This document shows, one piece after another, positions 15,998 through 22,372 of a DNA stretch of 24,927 nt (the first letter of the stretch is position 1; the number at the start of each line of letters is the position of its first letter). Source of the stretch: an uncultured Eubacteriales bacterium (GTDB taxonomy: Bacteria; Bacillota; Clostridia; Christensenellales; Borkfalkiaceae); assembly GCA_900554485.1 (NCBI GenBank), contig USHO01000008.1, positions 1 through 24,927 of the forward strand, written 5' to 3'. The notes beneath the pieces are model-generated. The model saw only the letters and a program-made list of their open reading frames with translations. It had not been told where the DNA came from and ran no database searches. Both the position numbers and the translations under genes were made by a program.

Positions 15998-16822
15998 ATG
16001 TATAATCTAGGCATTGAAATCTTTCCCGACGTCAATAAAGAAGATGTTATCGTTCAGATAATAAACAGCGGAGATAATTATTACCATTCGCACAATTTTT
16101 ACGAATTGTTTTATATCACCGGCGGCTCTATAAAACACAGCCTTAACAATATTACACACGAACTCTCTATCGGGGACGTGGTTTTTTTACGCCCCGGCGA
16201 TATTCATTGTTTTCTGCGCGAAAAAGGAAACTCGTGTTCTCACCGCGATATAGCCCTAACCGTTCCGTTATACGAAAAAATAGCTGCGTTTTTCAAATAC
16301 GACCCCCTTGCCGATCTTACGGCTTACGCTAAAACCGAAATCGACGTAAATACACTCAGCAGACTCGAAACCGATTTACAAGCGATTGTAAATTGCGATC
16401 CGGTAGAAAACTCGTCGCTGTATTTCGTACTTGCCGAACTATTCCGCACGATGAAAAAGTCCGACGTAAACGAAACGCCGTCAAACAAAGCACCCGAGTG
16501 GATTTTAGGGCTTATTTCAAAACTTGAAATGCCTGAATATTTTTGTCTTGATCCGAACGACATATTTGCCGAAATAAATTATTCCAAAGAATATGTTTCG
16601 CGCATTTTCCGCAAAGTTACCGGCAAAACCTTAACCGATTATCTCAACCAGAAGAAATTGTCGTTCGCTTCGGTTCTCATACAAAACACGAACAAGTCGA
16701 TAGAAACAATTTGTTTTGAATGCGGCTACAACAATGTTTCGTATTTTTACAGAACTTTCAAAAAAACTTTCAACAAAACTCCGTGTGAGTTACGGAAAAT
16801 TTCTCCTCAGCTGAAATTTTGA
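15998..16822 (+). CDS. AraC-family transcriptional regulator with cupin sensor domain
   Basis: A 274-residue regulator. The N-terminal half is an AraC-type cupin: YYHSHNFYELFYITGG (about 29-44) and GDVVFLRPGDIHCF are the usual sugar-sensing strands. The C-terminal 100 residues hold two helix-turn-helix motifs, the first around NDIFAEINYSKEYVSRIF and the second around ICFECGYNNVSYFYRTF, ending in the family signature FKKTFNKTP. The ATG at 15998 is preferred to an in-frame GTG at 15989, which overlaps the end of the -10 region. Divergent placement from the CUT1 operon and a shared control region make it the likely activator of that operon. The inducer is unknown. Confidence 0.93.
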   Translation: MYNLGIEIFPDVNKEDVIVQIINSGDNYYHSHNFYELFYITGGSIKHSLNNITHELSIGDVVFLRPGDIHCFLREKGNSCSHRDIALTVPLYEKIAAFFKYDPLADLTAYAKTEIDVNTLSRLETDLQAIVNCDPVENSSLYFVLAELFRTMKKSDVNETPSNKAPEWILGLISKLEMPEYFCLDPNDIFAEINYSKEYVSRIFRKVTGKTLTDYLNQKKLSFASVLIQNTNKSIETICFECGYNNVSYFYRTFKKTFNKTPCELRKISPQLKF

Positions 16823-16836
16823 CTTTTTGCATAAAA

Positions 16837-16879
16837 AATATCTTGCGGCGTTATTCAAAAAATGACGCCGCAAGATATT
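16837..16879 (+). terminator. Long hairpin terminator after the AraC gene
   Basis: A perfect 15-bp stem (16837-16851 with 16865-16879) continues inward by four more pairs including one wobble. It is followed by the T-rich but interrupted CGGTTTCTTTA. It begins 14 bases after the AraC stop. Confidence 0.75.
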
Positions 16880-16895
16880 CGGTTTCTTTATATTT

Positions 16896-16918
16896 AACAT
16901 TGCAACCACCGCAATGTT
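16896..16918. other. Second hairpin in the convergent intergenic region
   Basis: AACATTGC (16896-16903) and GCAATGTT (16911-16918) form a perfect 8-bp stem around a seven-base loop. It lies between two terminator-like hairpins. No T-run follows on the plus strand. It may be an extra stop for minus-strand transcripts that pass the terminator at 16935-16958. Confidence 0.5.
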
Positions 16919-16934
16919 TCGGTTATATAAAAAT

Positions 16935-16960
16935 AAAAGCGGTCGTCATACCGCTTTTTT
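16935..16960. terminator. Bidirectional terminator overlapping the end of the DUF697-like gene
   Basis: A 9-bp stem (16935-16943 with 16950-16958) and six-base loop is flanked by A- and T-rich runs on both sides. On the minus strand the stem contains the last codons and the TGA stop of the DUF697-like gene. The 24 bases 16935-16958 match 7623-7646 at 23 positions. Confidence 0.8.
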
Positions 16961-17968
16961 CGTTTTCTTTATATCCTTGCCTTCGGCGATGAGTTCTTTC
17001 TTTACGTCTTCGCACGTCACGGCGAAATCCTCTTCGGTAAATGTTATTTCGGCATCGTCCAGAATGTTCTGCAAGCGATATTCCTTCATCAGATACCTTA
17101 CAGTGTTATGTCCTATCACTGCCGTCAGCGTGGCGTTTCCCAGACCCTGTACCGAACTGTCGACAAGCACCGAGATTGCCGAACCCAAAAGCGGAATACT
17201 GCGCGCTACGTCGCCCATGGTCTTGACAACCGCGTTGCCGACTTTTACGTTGCCGAGCCCGTACGCCACGAACGAATTCGCAAGGACTTTCCCGAATATA
17301 CTCATAAGCCTTGCGTCCGACGGACGGAAACCGTACAGAAACACTATGTCTTTGATCATCTGCAGGTTTATCGCCGTAACCAGAAGGGCGTCGGCGGTGT
17401 TCTGTTGCGACAGAGCCGAATATGCGCCCGATTTCACCGCGCACTTCGTGATTACGCCTTTAACCGCCTTTTTGACGTCTTTTTCGTATATCTCGTCAAG
17501 GGCGGCGCGGAGTTCGGCATTGTCGCCGGAATTCCTTGCGCTTACGAGTTTCTGCACCCGCTCGCCGCTGTACCATGTATTGCCGTCGGTAGTAGAAACG
17601 TAGCACTCGATAATCCTGTCAGCCAACGACTTTCTCAAAGCCGCGTTGTGTTTTTTCGCCCTGATTGCATTATAAGCGGTAACGTCGACGCTGAATTTAT
17701 CCTTCGTCCGTATTCTTACTATCGGAACGACGAACAGAAAAATTATCGCGAGGATAAGCAGAACGCCGACCGCATAACCTGCGTATTTATTGACTTCGTA
17801 CACGTCTTTGAACAGCGAAAACGCGCACGACAGAACTATCGCGCCTATGCCGCAGACGATAAGCGTGAAAAATCCTCTCGCCTTTTTCTGATCGGCTTTC
17901 GATGCGTATTTATCCTCGTATTCGTATACGGTTATTTTCTCTTTTTCTTTTTTCTTTTTGTTTTTCAT
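16946..17968 (-). CDS. YcjF/DUF697-like membrane protein (340 aa)
   Basis: The ATG at 17968 is chosen; the upstream in-frame TTG has no support, and no strong ribosome site is visible for either. A lysine-rich start (residues 1-12) is followed by two membrane helices (about 33-54 and 63-86) and a cytoplasmic, mainly helical domain. The segment ADALLVTAINLQMIKDIVFLYGF and the Gly-rich, hydrophobic region that follows (about 180-280) resemble DUF697/YcjF-like domains, often found beside GTPase domains, though no GTPase motif is present here. The gene begins just after a terminator of the upstream kinase gene, and no promoter of its own was seen. Function unknown. Confidence 0.75.
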   Translation of the reverse strand: MKNKKKKEKEKITVYEYEDKYASKADQKKARGFFTLIVCGIGAIVLSCAFSLFKDVYEVNKYAGYAVGVLLILAIIFLFVVPIVRIRTKDKFSVDVTAYNAIRAKKHNAALRKSLADRIIECYVSTTDGNTWYSGERVQKLVSARNSGDNAELRAALDEIYEKDVKKAVKGVITKCAVKSGAYSALSQQNTADALLVTAINLQMIKDIVFLYGFRPSDARLMSIFGKVLANSFVAYGLGNVKVGNAVVKTMGDVARSIPLLGSAISVLVDSSVQGLGNATLTAVIGHNTVRYLMKEYRLQNILDDAEITFTEEDFAVTCEDVKKELIAEGKDIKKTKKAV

Positions 17969-18009
17969 GATAAAAATAAACAACGACCGCCGTGAAAACC
18001 CTACGGCGG
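17969..18009 (-). terminator. Terminator after the Wzz/tyrosine-kinase gene
   Basis: On the minus strand a 7-bp G+C-rich stem (18003-18009 with 17987-17993) is followed by TCGTTGTTTATTTTT. It ends immediately before the ATG of the DUF697-like gene, so expression of that gene would depend on read-through or an unseen promoter. Confidence 0.65.
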
Positions 18010-18019
18010 CCGCGCGTAA

Positions 18020-19492
18020 TTATTCTTTTTCGCCGTTTACTTTGCTGTCGGCATAATAATTATGGTAAGATTTACCCGCTCTCTTCGCCTCGACAAAGTT
18101 GAATATCGTACCGATGACGTTGCCTTCGGACGAATTTATCTCTCTTACCGAACGGGCGACGTCTCTCGAACTCACTTTCGCGTTGGCGACGACCATAAGC
18201 GTCGCGTCGGCAAGCGAAGACACGCTCATATAATCGGAAACGAGTTTTACCGGCGCGCAATCGAGAATTACGAAATCGTATCTGCTCTTAGCCTCTTCGA
18301 TCATCTCTCTGAATTTATCCGAAGTAAAGAATATCGTGTGATTTTCTATGCGGTTGCCGCAAGTAAGAACGTCTACGTTTCGGTAAGCCGTTTTCTTGAC
18401 TATCTCGTCGAAAGTCTTGTCGCCTTTGAAATAATCGGTAATTCCGACGTGCCTGTGCAGACCGAAAATTCTGTGTATGCTCGGGTGTGCGAAATCACAG
18501 TCTATGATAAGCGTCCTACGTTGCGATTTACCCAAATCTATCGCAAGATTTGCCGTCACGGTGGATTTACCCTCTCCGCTTACGGTAGACTGTATCTGAT
18601 AGACTTTATGTTTCGTACAAATTCCGTCGTAAATAACCGAATCGGAAACTTTCGTAAGATCGAGTTCGGTCAACGCGTCGGGATCGGCGTCTTTTTTGTC
18701 GTTTCTTTTCCTTGTTACGACGGCAAGGTTTTTAACCTGAGAAACCGCCTCGAGTCTGTCGGCGCTGGTGATTTTATCGGCGATGAAATATACGCAGAGC
18801 GCATAGACGAATGCCGCAGCCACGCCGAGAACAACCGAAAGCACGACTATCGTCTTCTTTTTCGATCCTACGGTTATCGACGGAACTTTATTGCCGTTTT
18901 CGTCGACCGTGCCGTAAAGAGGATCCGCTTTGATTTTAATCAGAAAGTTGACGGGTTCTTCTACTTCGACCTCTTTCTTTATCGTTTCGCCGTCGGATGT
19001 CACGCCGACGTTGACGTAACCGGTTTCGGTTTTCGTCTCCTCGACGAATTCTTTGAAAGCCGCAACGACAGCCATAAGTTTTCTACGCGCCGCGTTTTCG
19101 GTCGCGTCGGTATACCTTACGGTTATTATGTAAACGTTTTTGTCTCCGTCATCGTCGACCGCGATCGCGCCCGCCGAACAAATCATATCGTCGGATTTGA
19201 GTTTTTCGTTGGCATCGGCGACTATGTTTTCGCTTGTAAAAAGACGTTTGAGCGTCGGTACGAGGTTTTGCGTGAGTTGCGTAACCGACGTCTCATTCAG
19301 ATTAGTCGAAGAATTATAATCGGGCTTTATGTATACGTCCGCCTTGGCGACGTAATATCTCGGCGTCATAACCGCAAGCAATATGCCCGCGGCGATACAC
19401 AATACCAGTATAATCGCCTCTACCGCCAGATTTTTCTTTACCGTATAGAAGAAATCGCCTAAATTGAATTTCTTTTCGTTGTCGTTGTTCAT
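18020..19492 (-). CDS. Wzz chain-length regulator fused to a BY-type tyrosine kinase
   Basis: A 490-residue protein joining the two halves that are usually separate CpsC and CpsD in Firmicutes. The Wzz part has membrane helices at about 22-42 and 212-236 bracketing an extracytoplasmic region. The cytoplasmic kinase domain has Walker A GEGKST (306-311), Walker A' IDCDFAHPS (330-338) and Walker B FVILDCAP (407-414). The A' motif lacks the usual Arg after the second Asp. The C-terminal tyrosine cluster is short (YHNYY, 476-480). Such proteins control polysaccharide chain length and export, but no glycosyltransferase or flippase lies in the window. It has its own promoter and a terminator. Confidence 0.9.
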   Translation of the reverse strand: MNNDNEKKFNLGDFFYTVKKNLAVEAIILVLCIAAGILLAVMTPRYYVAKADVYIKPDYNSSTNLNETSVTQLTQNLVPTLKRLFTSENIVADANEKLKSDDMICSAGAIAVDDDGDKNVYIITVRYTDATENAARRKLMAVVAAFKEFVEETKTETGYVNVGVTSDGETIKKEVEVEEPVNFLIKIKADPLYGTVDENGNKVPSITVGSKKKTIVVLSVVLGVAAAFVYALCVYFIADKITSADRLEAVSQVKNLAVVTRKRNDKKDADPDALTELDLTKVSDSVIYDGICTKHKVYQIQSTVSGEGKSTVTANLAIDLGKSQRRTLIIDCDFAHPSIHRIFGLHRHVGITDYFKGDKTFDEIVKKTAYRNVDVLTCGNRIENHTIFFTSDKFREMIEEAKSRYDFVILDCAPVKLVSDYMSVSSLADATLMVVANAKVSSRDVARSVREINSSEGNVIGTIFNFVEAKRAGKSYHNYYADSKVNGEKE

Positions 19493-19522
19493 TATTACAT
19501 CCCTTTACCGTCGTTAATCGGC

Positions 19523-19544
19523 AATGCGGCTGAAACGCCGCATT
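19523..19544 (-). other. Leader hairpin of the Wzz/kinase transcript
   Basis: A perfect 8-bp stem (19523-19530 with 19537-19544) and six-base loop sits in the predicted leader between the start near 19555 and the ribosome site. It lacks a T-run, so it is not a terminator; it may stabilise the mRNA. Confidence 0.55.
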
Positions 19545-19560
19545 ATTTATATCGTGGAAA

Positions 19561-19589
19561 ATTATAACATACAAGCGACTAAAAGTCAA
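19561..19589 (-). promoter_or_regulatory. Promoter of the Wzz/tyrosine-kinase gene
   Basis: On the minus strand TTGACT (19584-19589) and a perfect TATAAT (19561-19566) are separated by 17 bases. The -35 box starts only a few bases after the queT stop, and no terminator lies between the genes. Confidence 0.8.
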
Positions 19590-19593
19590 TGAT

Positions 19594-20193
19594 TTATCCG
19601 TTTTTGTCGTCGGTTTCGGAATAATCTGCGGATTTTTTGTCGATTGCGCCCGTATTTCCGTCGATCGCGTCGGTGCTTTCTTTGTTTCCGCGCCGGTTAA
19701 AATCGGACATTATTTTGACTATCGAATAATAAAGCGCCGTGCCGAACGTATATACGACGCCCGCCTCTTCCGCGCCGATAATCAACGCCTCTATTATATA
19801 TGTGTGGGTCGCGATTCCGCACAGAATAAAGATAATCGGTACGGCGATCGCGTTGCACAAAACGGGGAATATCGCCGACACGAACAGTTTAAGGTGTATG
19901 TTTTTTATCGCTTTGGAAACGAAATACGTCAGAAGAGCCGCGACGAGCGTGGCGAAAGATCCTATGAAAATATCGTAAATTCCGTTACCTAAAATGTTGG
20001 CTATAAGACAGCCGATAAAAAGAGCGGGGATCGCCTCCGGGAAAATCGCGGGAAGGACGGTCAGCGCCTCGGAAACACGGAACTGAAAAATTCCGAAAGA
20101 GAAAGATTGCAAAGCAACCGTCAATAGAGCGTAAAGCGCGGCTATAACGCCCGCCCTCGCGCAGCGTTTCGCCGTAAAAAACGACTTTAACAT
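19594..20193 (-). CDS. queT: QueT-family transporter (queuosine-precursor uptake)
   Basis: A 199-residue membrane protein with five or six hydrophobic helices. The segment FQFRVSEALTVLPAIFPEA followed by IPALFIGCLIANI is characteristic of the QueT family, thought to be substrate-binding (S) subunits of ECF-type transporters for queuosine precursors used in tRNA modification. The helical part ends at about residue 160. The remaining 35-40 residues form a hydrophilic Asp/Lys/Ser/Asn-rich tail not expected in the family. The start has GAGG about eight bases upstream. No ECF ATPase or T subunit is encoded nearby, as usual for group II ECF systems. Its leader has two hairpins but no obvious preQ1 riboswitch. 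Confidence 0.88.
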   Translation of the reverse strand: MLKSFFTAKRCARAGVIAALYALLTVALQSFSFGIFQFRVSEALTVLPAIFPEAIPALFIGCLIANILGNGIYDIFIGSFATLVAALLTYFVSKAIKNIHLKLFVSAIFPVLCNAIAVPIIFILCGIATHTYIIEALIIGAEEAGVVYTFGTALYYSIVKIMSDFNRRGNKESTDAIDGNTGAIDKKSADYSETDDKNG

Positions 20194-20260
20194 ATTAAAT
20201 TACCTCGGTTGTTGAATTTGCCGCATCCGCGGCGGGCAAGTGTTTTCCGAAAACCTCGCG
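20194..20260 (-). promoter_or_regulatory. Structured leader upstream of queT
   Basis: The predicted 67-base leader holds two adjacent hairpins: one at 20236-20259 with a long, nearly complete stem, and a 5-bp stem at 20220-20233. The ribosome site follows. preQ1 riboswitches are common before this family, but I could not match this leader to the preQ1-I, II or III consensus by eye. Confidence 0.4.
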
Positions 20261-20266
20261 AAAGTC

Positions 20267-20295
20267 ATTATACAACTATTTTTTGATAAAATCAA
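20267..20295 (-). promoter_or_regulatory. Promoter of queT
   Basis: On the minus strand TTGATT (20290-20295) and a perfect TATAAT (20267-20272) are separated by 17 bases, with the start expected near 20260. Confidence 0.75.
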
Positions 20296-20364
20296 ACGTT
20301 TTGCGTCAAAAATCGCAACACGTCTCCATAAGCGGCATATTTCTCTTGTTTTTACGTCAAAAGA

Positions 20365-20393
20365 TTGACAGTTCGGTTAAGTAGTGCTACAAT
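20365..20393 (+). promoter_or_regulatory. Promoter of the 76-aa membrane protein
   Basis: A perfect TTGACA (20365-20370) and TACAAT (20388-20393) are separated by 17 bases. The start is expected near 20400, giving a leader of about 75 bases that ends in a strong AAGGAGA ribosome site. Confidence 0.8.
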
Positions 20394-20475
20394 ATAACCG
20401 AAATTTGTTTATTATTGTGAAATTTTCACATATAAACATTCACTTGCGAATAAAATTATCAAGGAGAAGATAAAA

Positions 20476-20706
20476 ATGAAAGATTTTATCAAGGCAATGG
20501 ATGATCTTCCGCTCATCCTCAAAATAATCCTCGCGCTTCCCGCGCTCGATATCGTATGGGGTATCTACCGTATCGTTAAGGGCGTTGCGTACAAGAACGT
20601 CGTAACCCTTATCTTCGGTATCCTCTGGATCATCCCCGGTTCGGTTATCTGCTGGATACTCGATATAGTAACCTTGCTTTTGAACAACAAACTTTTGTTC
20701 GCGTAA
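20476..20706 (+). CDS. Small two-helix membrane protein (76 aa)
   Basis: A monocistronic 76-residue ORF with a strong promoter, a strong ribosome site nine bases before the ATG and a strong terminator, so it is probably well expressed. It has a short amphipathic start (MKDFIKAMDDLP) and two hydrophobic helices (about 12-33 and 40-68). The second, IFGILWIIPGSVICWIL, faintly recalls Pmp3/YqaE-type small stress proteins, but the family motif is not complete and I do not assign it. Codon use favours C-ending codons, as in highly expressed genes. Function unknown. Confidence 0.82.
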   Translation: MKDFIKAMDDLPLILKIILALPALDIVWGIYRIVKGVAYKNVVTLIFGILWIIPGSVICWILDIVTLLLNNKLLFA

Positions 20707-20719
20707 AACGAATAATTCG

Positions 20720-20757
20720 CGGCGAACGCCATTTTCTGGCGTTCGCCGTTATTTTTT
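20720..20757 (+). terminator. Strong intrinsic terminator after the 76-aa gene
   Basis: A perfect 12-bp stem (20720-20731 with 20737-20748) with loop TTTTC is followed by TTATTTTTT. It starts 13 bases after the stop codon. Confidence 0.9.
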
Positions 20758-20777
20758 GCGAAAAAACGCCCGTAAAT

Positions 20778-20806
20778 TTGACAACGCGCGCAAAATTTAT
20801 TATTAT
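20778..20806 (+). promoter_or_regulatory. Promoter of radC
   Basis: A perfect TTGACA (20778-20783) and TATTAT (20801-20806) are separated by 17 bases. The start is expected near 20813, four bases before the left end of the MITE-like element, which therefore lies inside the radC leader. Confidence 0.7.
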
Positions 20807-20816
20807 ATATCCGTTA

Positions 20817-20975
20817 TGCCAGCCAAGAATAATACAAACCGTGGTCTGACGACGTATTTTTGGCTAATACGTCGTTGCGCTCGCGACTTATACGTCTAGT
20901 ACTTCAAACGAGAATTTGACAAAAAGCGCGAAAATAGCGGCGTTTTGGCAAGGTTCGTTTTATTCTTGGCTGGCA
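20817..20975. mobile_element. MITE-like element with 24-base terminal inverted repeats and TA flanks
   Basis: Terminal repeats at 20817-20840 and 20952-20975 match at 22 of 24 positions; the outer 16 bases (TGCCAGCCAAGAATAA) are perfect. TA dinucleotides flank both ends (20815-20816 and 20976-20977), as expected for a TA target duplication of Tc1/mariner-like (IS630-type) elements. The 159-base element has no transposase. A perfect 10-bp inner stem lies at 20849-20858 with 20866-20875. The right flanking TA supplies the first base of the radC ribosome site. Confidence 0.8.
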
Positions 20976-20989
20976 TAGGGGATAGAATT

Positions 20990-21700
20990 ATGAAACAGAC
21001 AAAAGACAACGTACACGAAAATCATCGTTCGAGAATGCGCGGGCGTTTCGTCGCATCGCCCGATTCGCTTTCAAAGCACGAACTTCTCGAACTGTTGCTG
21101 TTTTACGCCGTGCCGAGGGTGAACGTAAATCCCCTCGCACACAGACTGCTTAACAAATACGGTTCATTGTCGGCAGTCCTGCGCGCACCCGTCGAAGACC
21201 TTAAAAAGGAAGAGGGTATCGGCGAAAACACCGCGGTATACCTTTCGGCTATAGGCAGACTGCTCGACGTATGCGCCGACGAACAGATCGTATCGCAGAA
21301 ACTCTACAGTTTTTCCGCCGTTAAAGACCACGTCTTACGCTATTACAGATTTTATACCGACGAGGTTTTCACCCTGTTTCTGCTAGACGCGAAAAATCGG
21401 ATTATCGGCAAAGAATTGTTCACCCAGAACGACGCCTCGGCGGTCGAACTTCCATTCGCCGATTTCGTAAGATCTCTGTCGTCGAAAAAAGTAAAATCGA
21501 TCGTCGTCGCGCACAATCATCCCAACGGAATATGCAAACCGTCTTCGGCGGACGATTCGTCGACGGCGAAAATGATGTTCCTGTGCAAACTTGCCGGCAT
21601 CGCTCTTTACGACCATATCATCGTCACCGACGATGACGTGTTCTCGTATCATTATTCGGGCAGGCTGGAAGACATATCGTCGCGCGTCGGCGGGAATTAA
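20990..21700 (+). CDS. radC: RadC/UPF0758 family JAB-domain protein
   Basis: A 236-residue protein starting at the ATG at 20990, with AGGGGA at 20977-20982; an upstream in-frame ATG at 20945 lies in the MITE-like element and is rejected. An N-terminal helix-hairpin-helix region (about 45-92, EEGIGENTA) would bind DNA. The C-terminal JAB/MPN metal-binding motif is complete: HNHPNG (175-180) and SSAD (185-188). Family members were named for DNA repair, but their biochemical role is unsettled, and many sit on mobile elements. It has its own promoter and terminator, and the leader holds a MITE-like insertion. Confidence 0.93.
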   Translation: MKQTKDNVHENHRSRMRGRFVASPDSLSKHELLELLLFYAVPRVNVNPLAHRLLNKYGSLSAVLRAPVEDLKKEEGIGENTAVYLSAIGRLLDVCADEQIVSQKLYSFSAVKDHVLRYYRFYTDEVFTLFLLDAKNRIIGKELFTQNDASAVELPFADFVRSLSSKKVKSIVVAHNHPNGICKPSSADDSSTAKMMFLCKLAGIALYDHIIVTDDDVFSYHYSGRLEDISSRVGGN

Positions 21701-21758
21701 CAGCCTGACGGTCGTCCGCAGGCGATGCCGGACAATATACAAATATCGCGTTACAAAA

Positions 21759-21797
21759 CCGCGGCGGAGAAATTCGATTCTCCGCCGCGGCGTTTTT
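21759..21797. terminator. Terminator shared by radC and the HIRAN-like gene
   Basis: A perfect 13-bp G+C-rich stem (21759-21771 with 21778-21790) is followed by CGTTTTT on the plus strand and by GGTTTTG on the minus strand, so it can serve both convergent genes. Confidence 0.85.
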
Positions 21798-21803
21798 ATG
21801 TTT

Positions 21804-22358
21804 TTAATCCGTTCTGTTCAATACCGTCACGTCAAGGTACAGCCCGTACTCGCCCTCGTCGCCCTTTACGACGACCTGCTTTCCGTATTCGTCGCGCGTC
21901 ACCGTTTTATACTTTCCGCCCGTAACCGCAATGTTGACGTCGTAAGTATATTTTTCGGGGTCTTCGAGGTACGGTTTCAATTCTTCGGTCTTTTCGCCCG
22001 ACAGATAACCGACGTGATGAAACGCGCGTATATCCCAGTCGAAAACGTACACTTCTACCGTGTCGCCGTTAAGTAGCAACCCGCCGCGGCAGAGTTCCTG
22101 ACCGGCGTACTCGTACGCTTTTTCGCCGTCGTACTCCTCTTTGAGTTCTTTGGCTTTCAGTCCGTCGAATTTCGCCATTCTGCCGAGTTTTACGCCCGCC
22201 TTGATTTCGGCGTCGATGATCTTCGCGATTTTTATGCCCTCGTAATTCCTGCCGTTTGTTCCGTCGACGGAAAATTCGCCGTAATAAAGCGCGTCTGCCG
22301 CATCGTATCTCAATCGCCGTCTGCGCCTGGCGCACAGATAATCGACAATGTCTTCCAT
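21804..22358 (-). CDS. HIRAN-like domain protein (184 aa, tentative)
   Basis: The first 60 residues start with a basic stretch (ARRRRRLRYD), followed by a Lys-rich, helical region. The second half has strands reminiscent of a HIRAN domain: GGLLLNGDTVEVYVFDWD, HHVGYLSGEKTEELKPYL and YDVNIAVTGGKYKTV (about 92-160). HIRAN domains bind DNA ends or single-stranded DNA. The match is by eye and weak, so the call is tentative. The ATG at 22358 lies 14 bases after the stop of the 55-residue gene, with no clear ribosome site, which suggests translational coupling. It is the last gene of the trpS unit. Confidence 0.6.
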   Translation of the reverse strand: MEDIVDYLCARRRRRLRYDAADALYYGEFSVDGTNGRNYEGIKIAKIIDAEIKAGVKLGRMAKFDGLKAKELKEEYDGEKAYEYAGQELCRGGLLLNGDTVEVYVFDWDIRAFHHVGYLSGEKTEELKPYLEDPEKYTYDVNIAVTGGKYKTVTRDEYGKQVVVKGDEGEYGLYLDVTVLNRTD

Positions 22359-22372
22359 ATCGGCGGGAGGGG

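Noticed and set aside
17108..17995. Plus-strand open frame (295 codons) opposite the DUF697-like gene
   Set aside because: It crosses the terminator region and has a His/Arg/Tyr-rich shadow composition; the minus-strand protein has coherent membrane helices.
18062..19462. Long plus-strand open frame (466 codons) opposite the Wzz/kinase gene
   Set aside because: It is antisense to a clear Wzz/kinase gene, its translation is Arg/Tyr/Phe-rich with no domain, and it has no promoter or ribosome site; the frame stays open because of codon bias on the other strand.
20194..20260. Confident preQ1 riboswitch call before queT
   Set aside because: The hairpins do not show the consensus loop or A-rich tail of the known classes, so it is left as a structured leader only.
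20916..20921. TTGACA inside the MITE-like element as a second radC promoter
   Set aside because: No -10-like hexamer is found 16-18 bases downstream.
20945..20989. Upstream ATG for radC
   Set aside because: It lies inside the MITE-like element without a ribosome site; the ATG at 20990 has AGGGGA at proper spacing.
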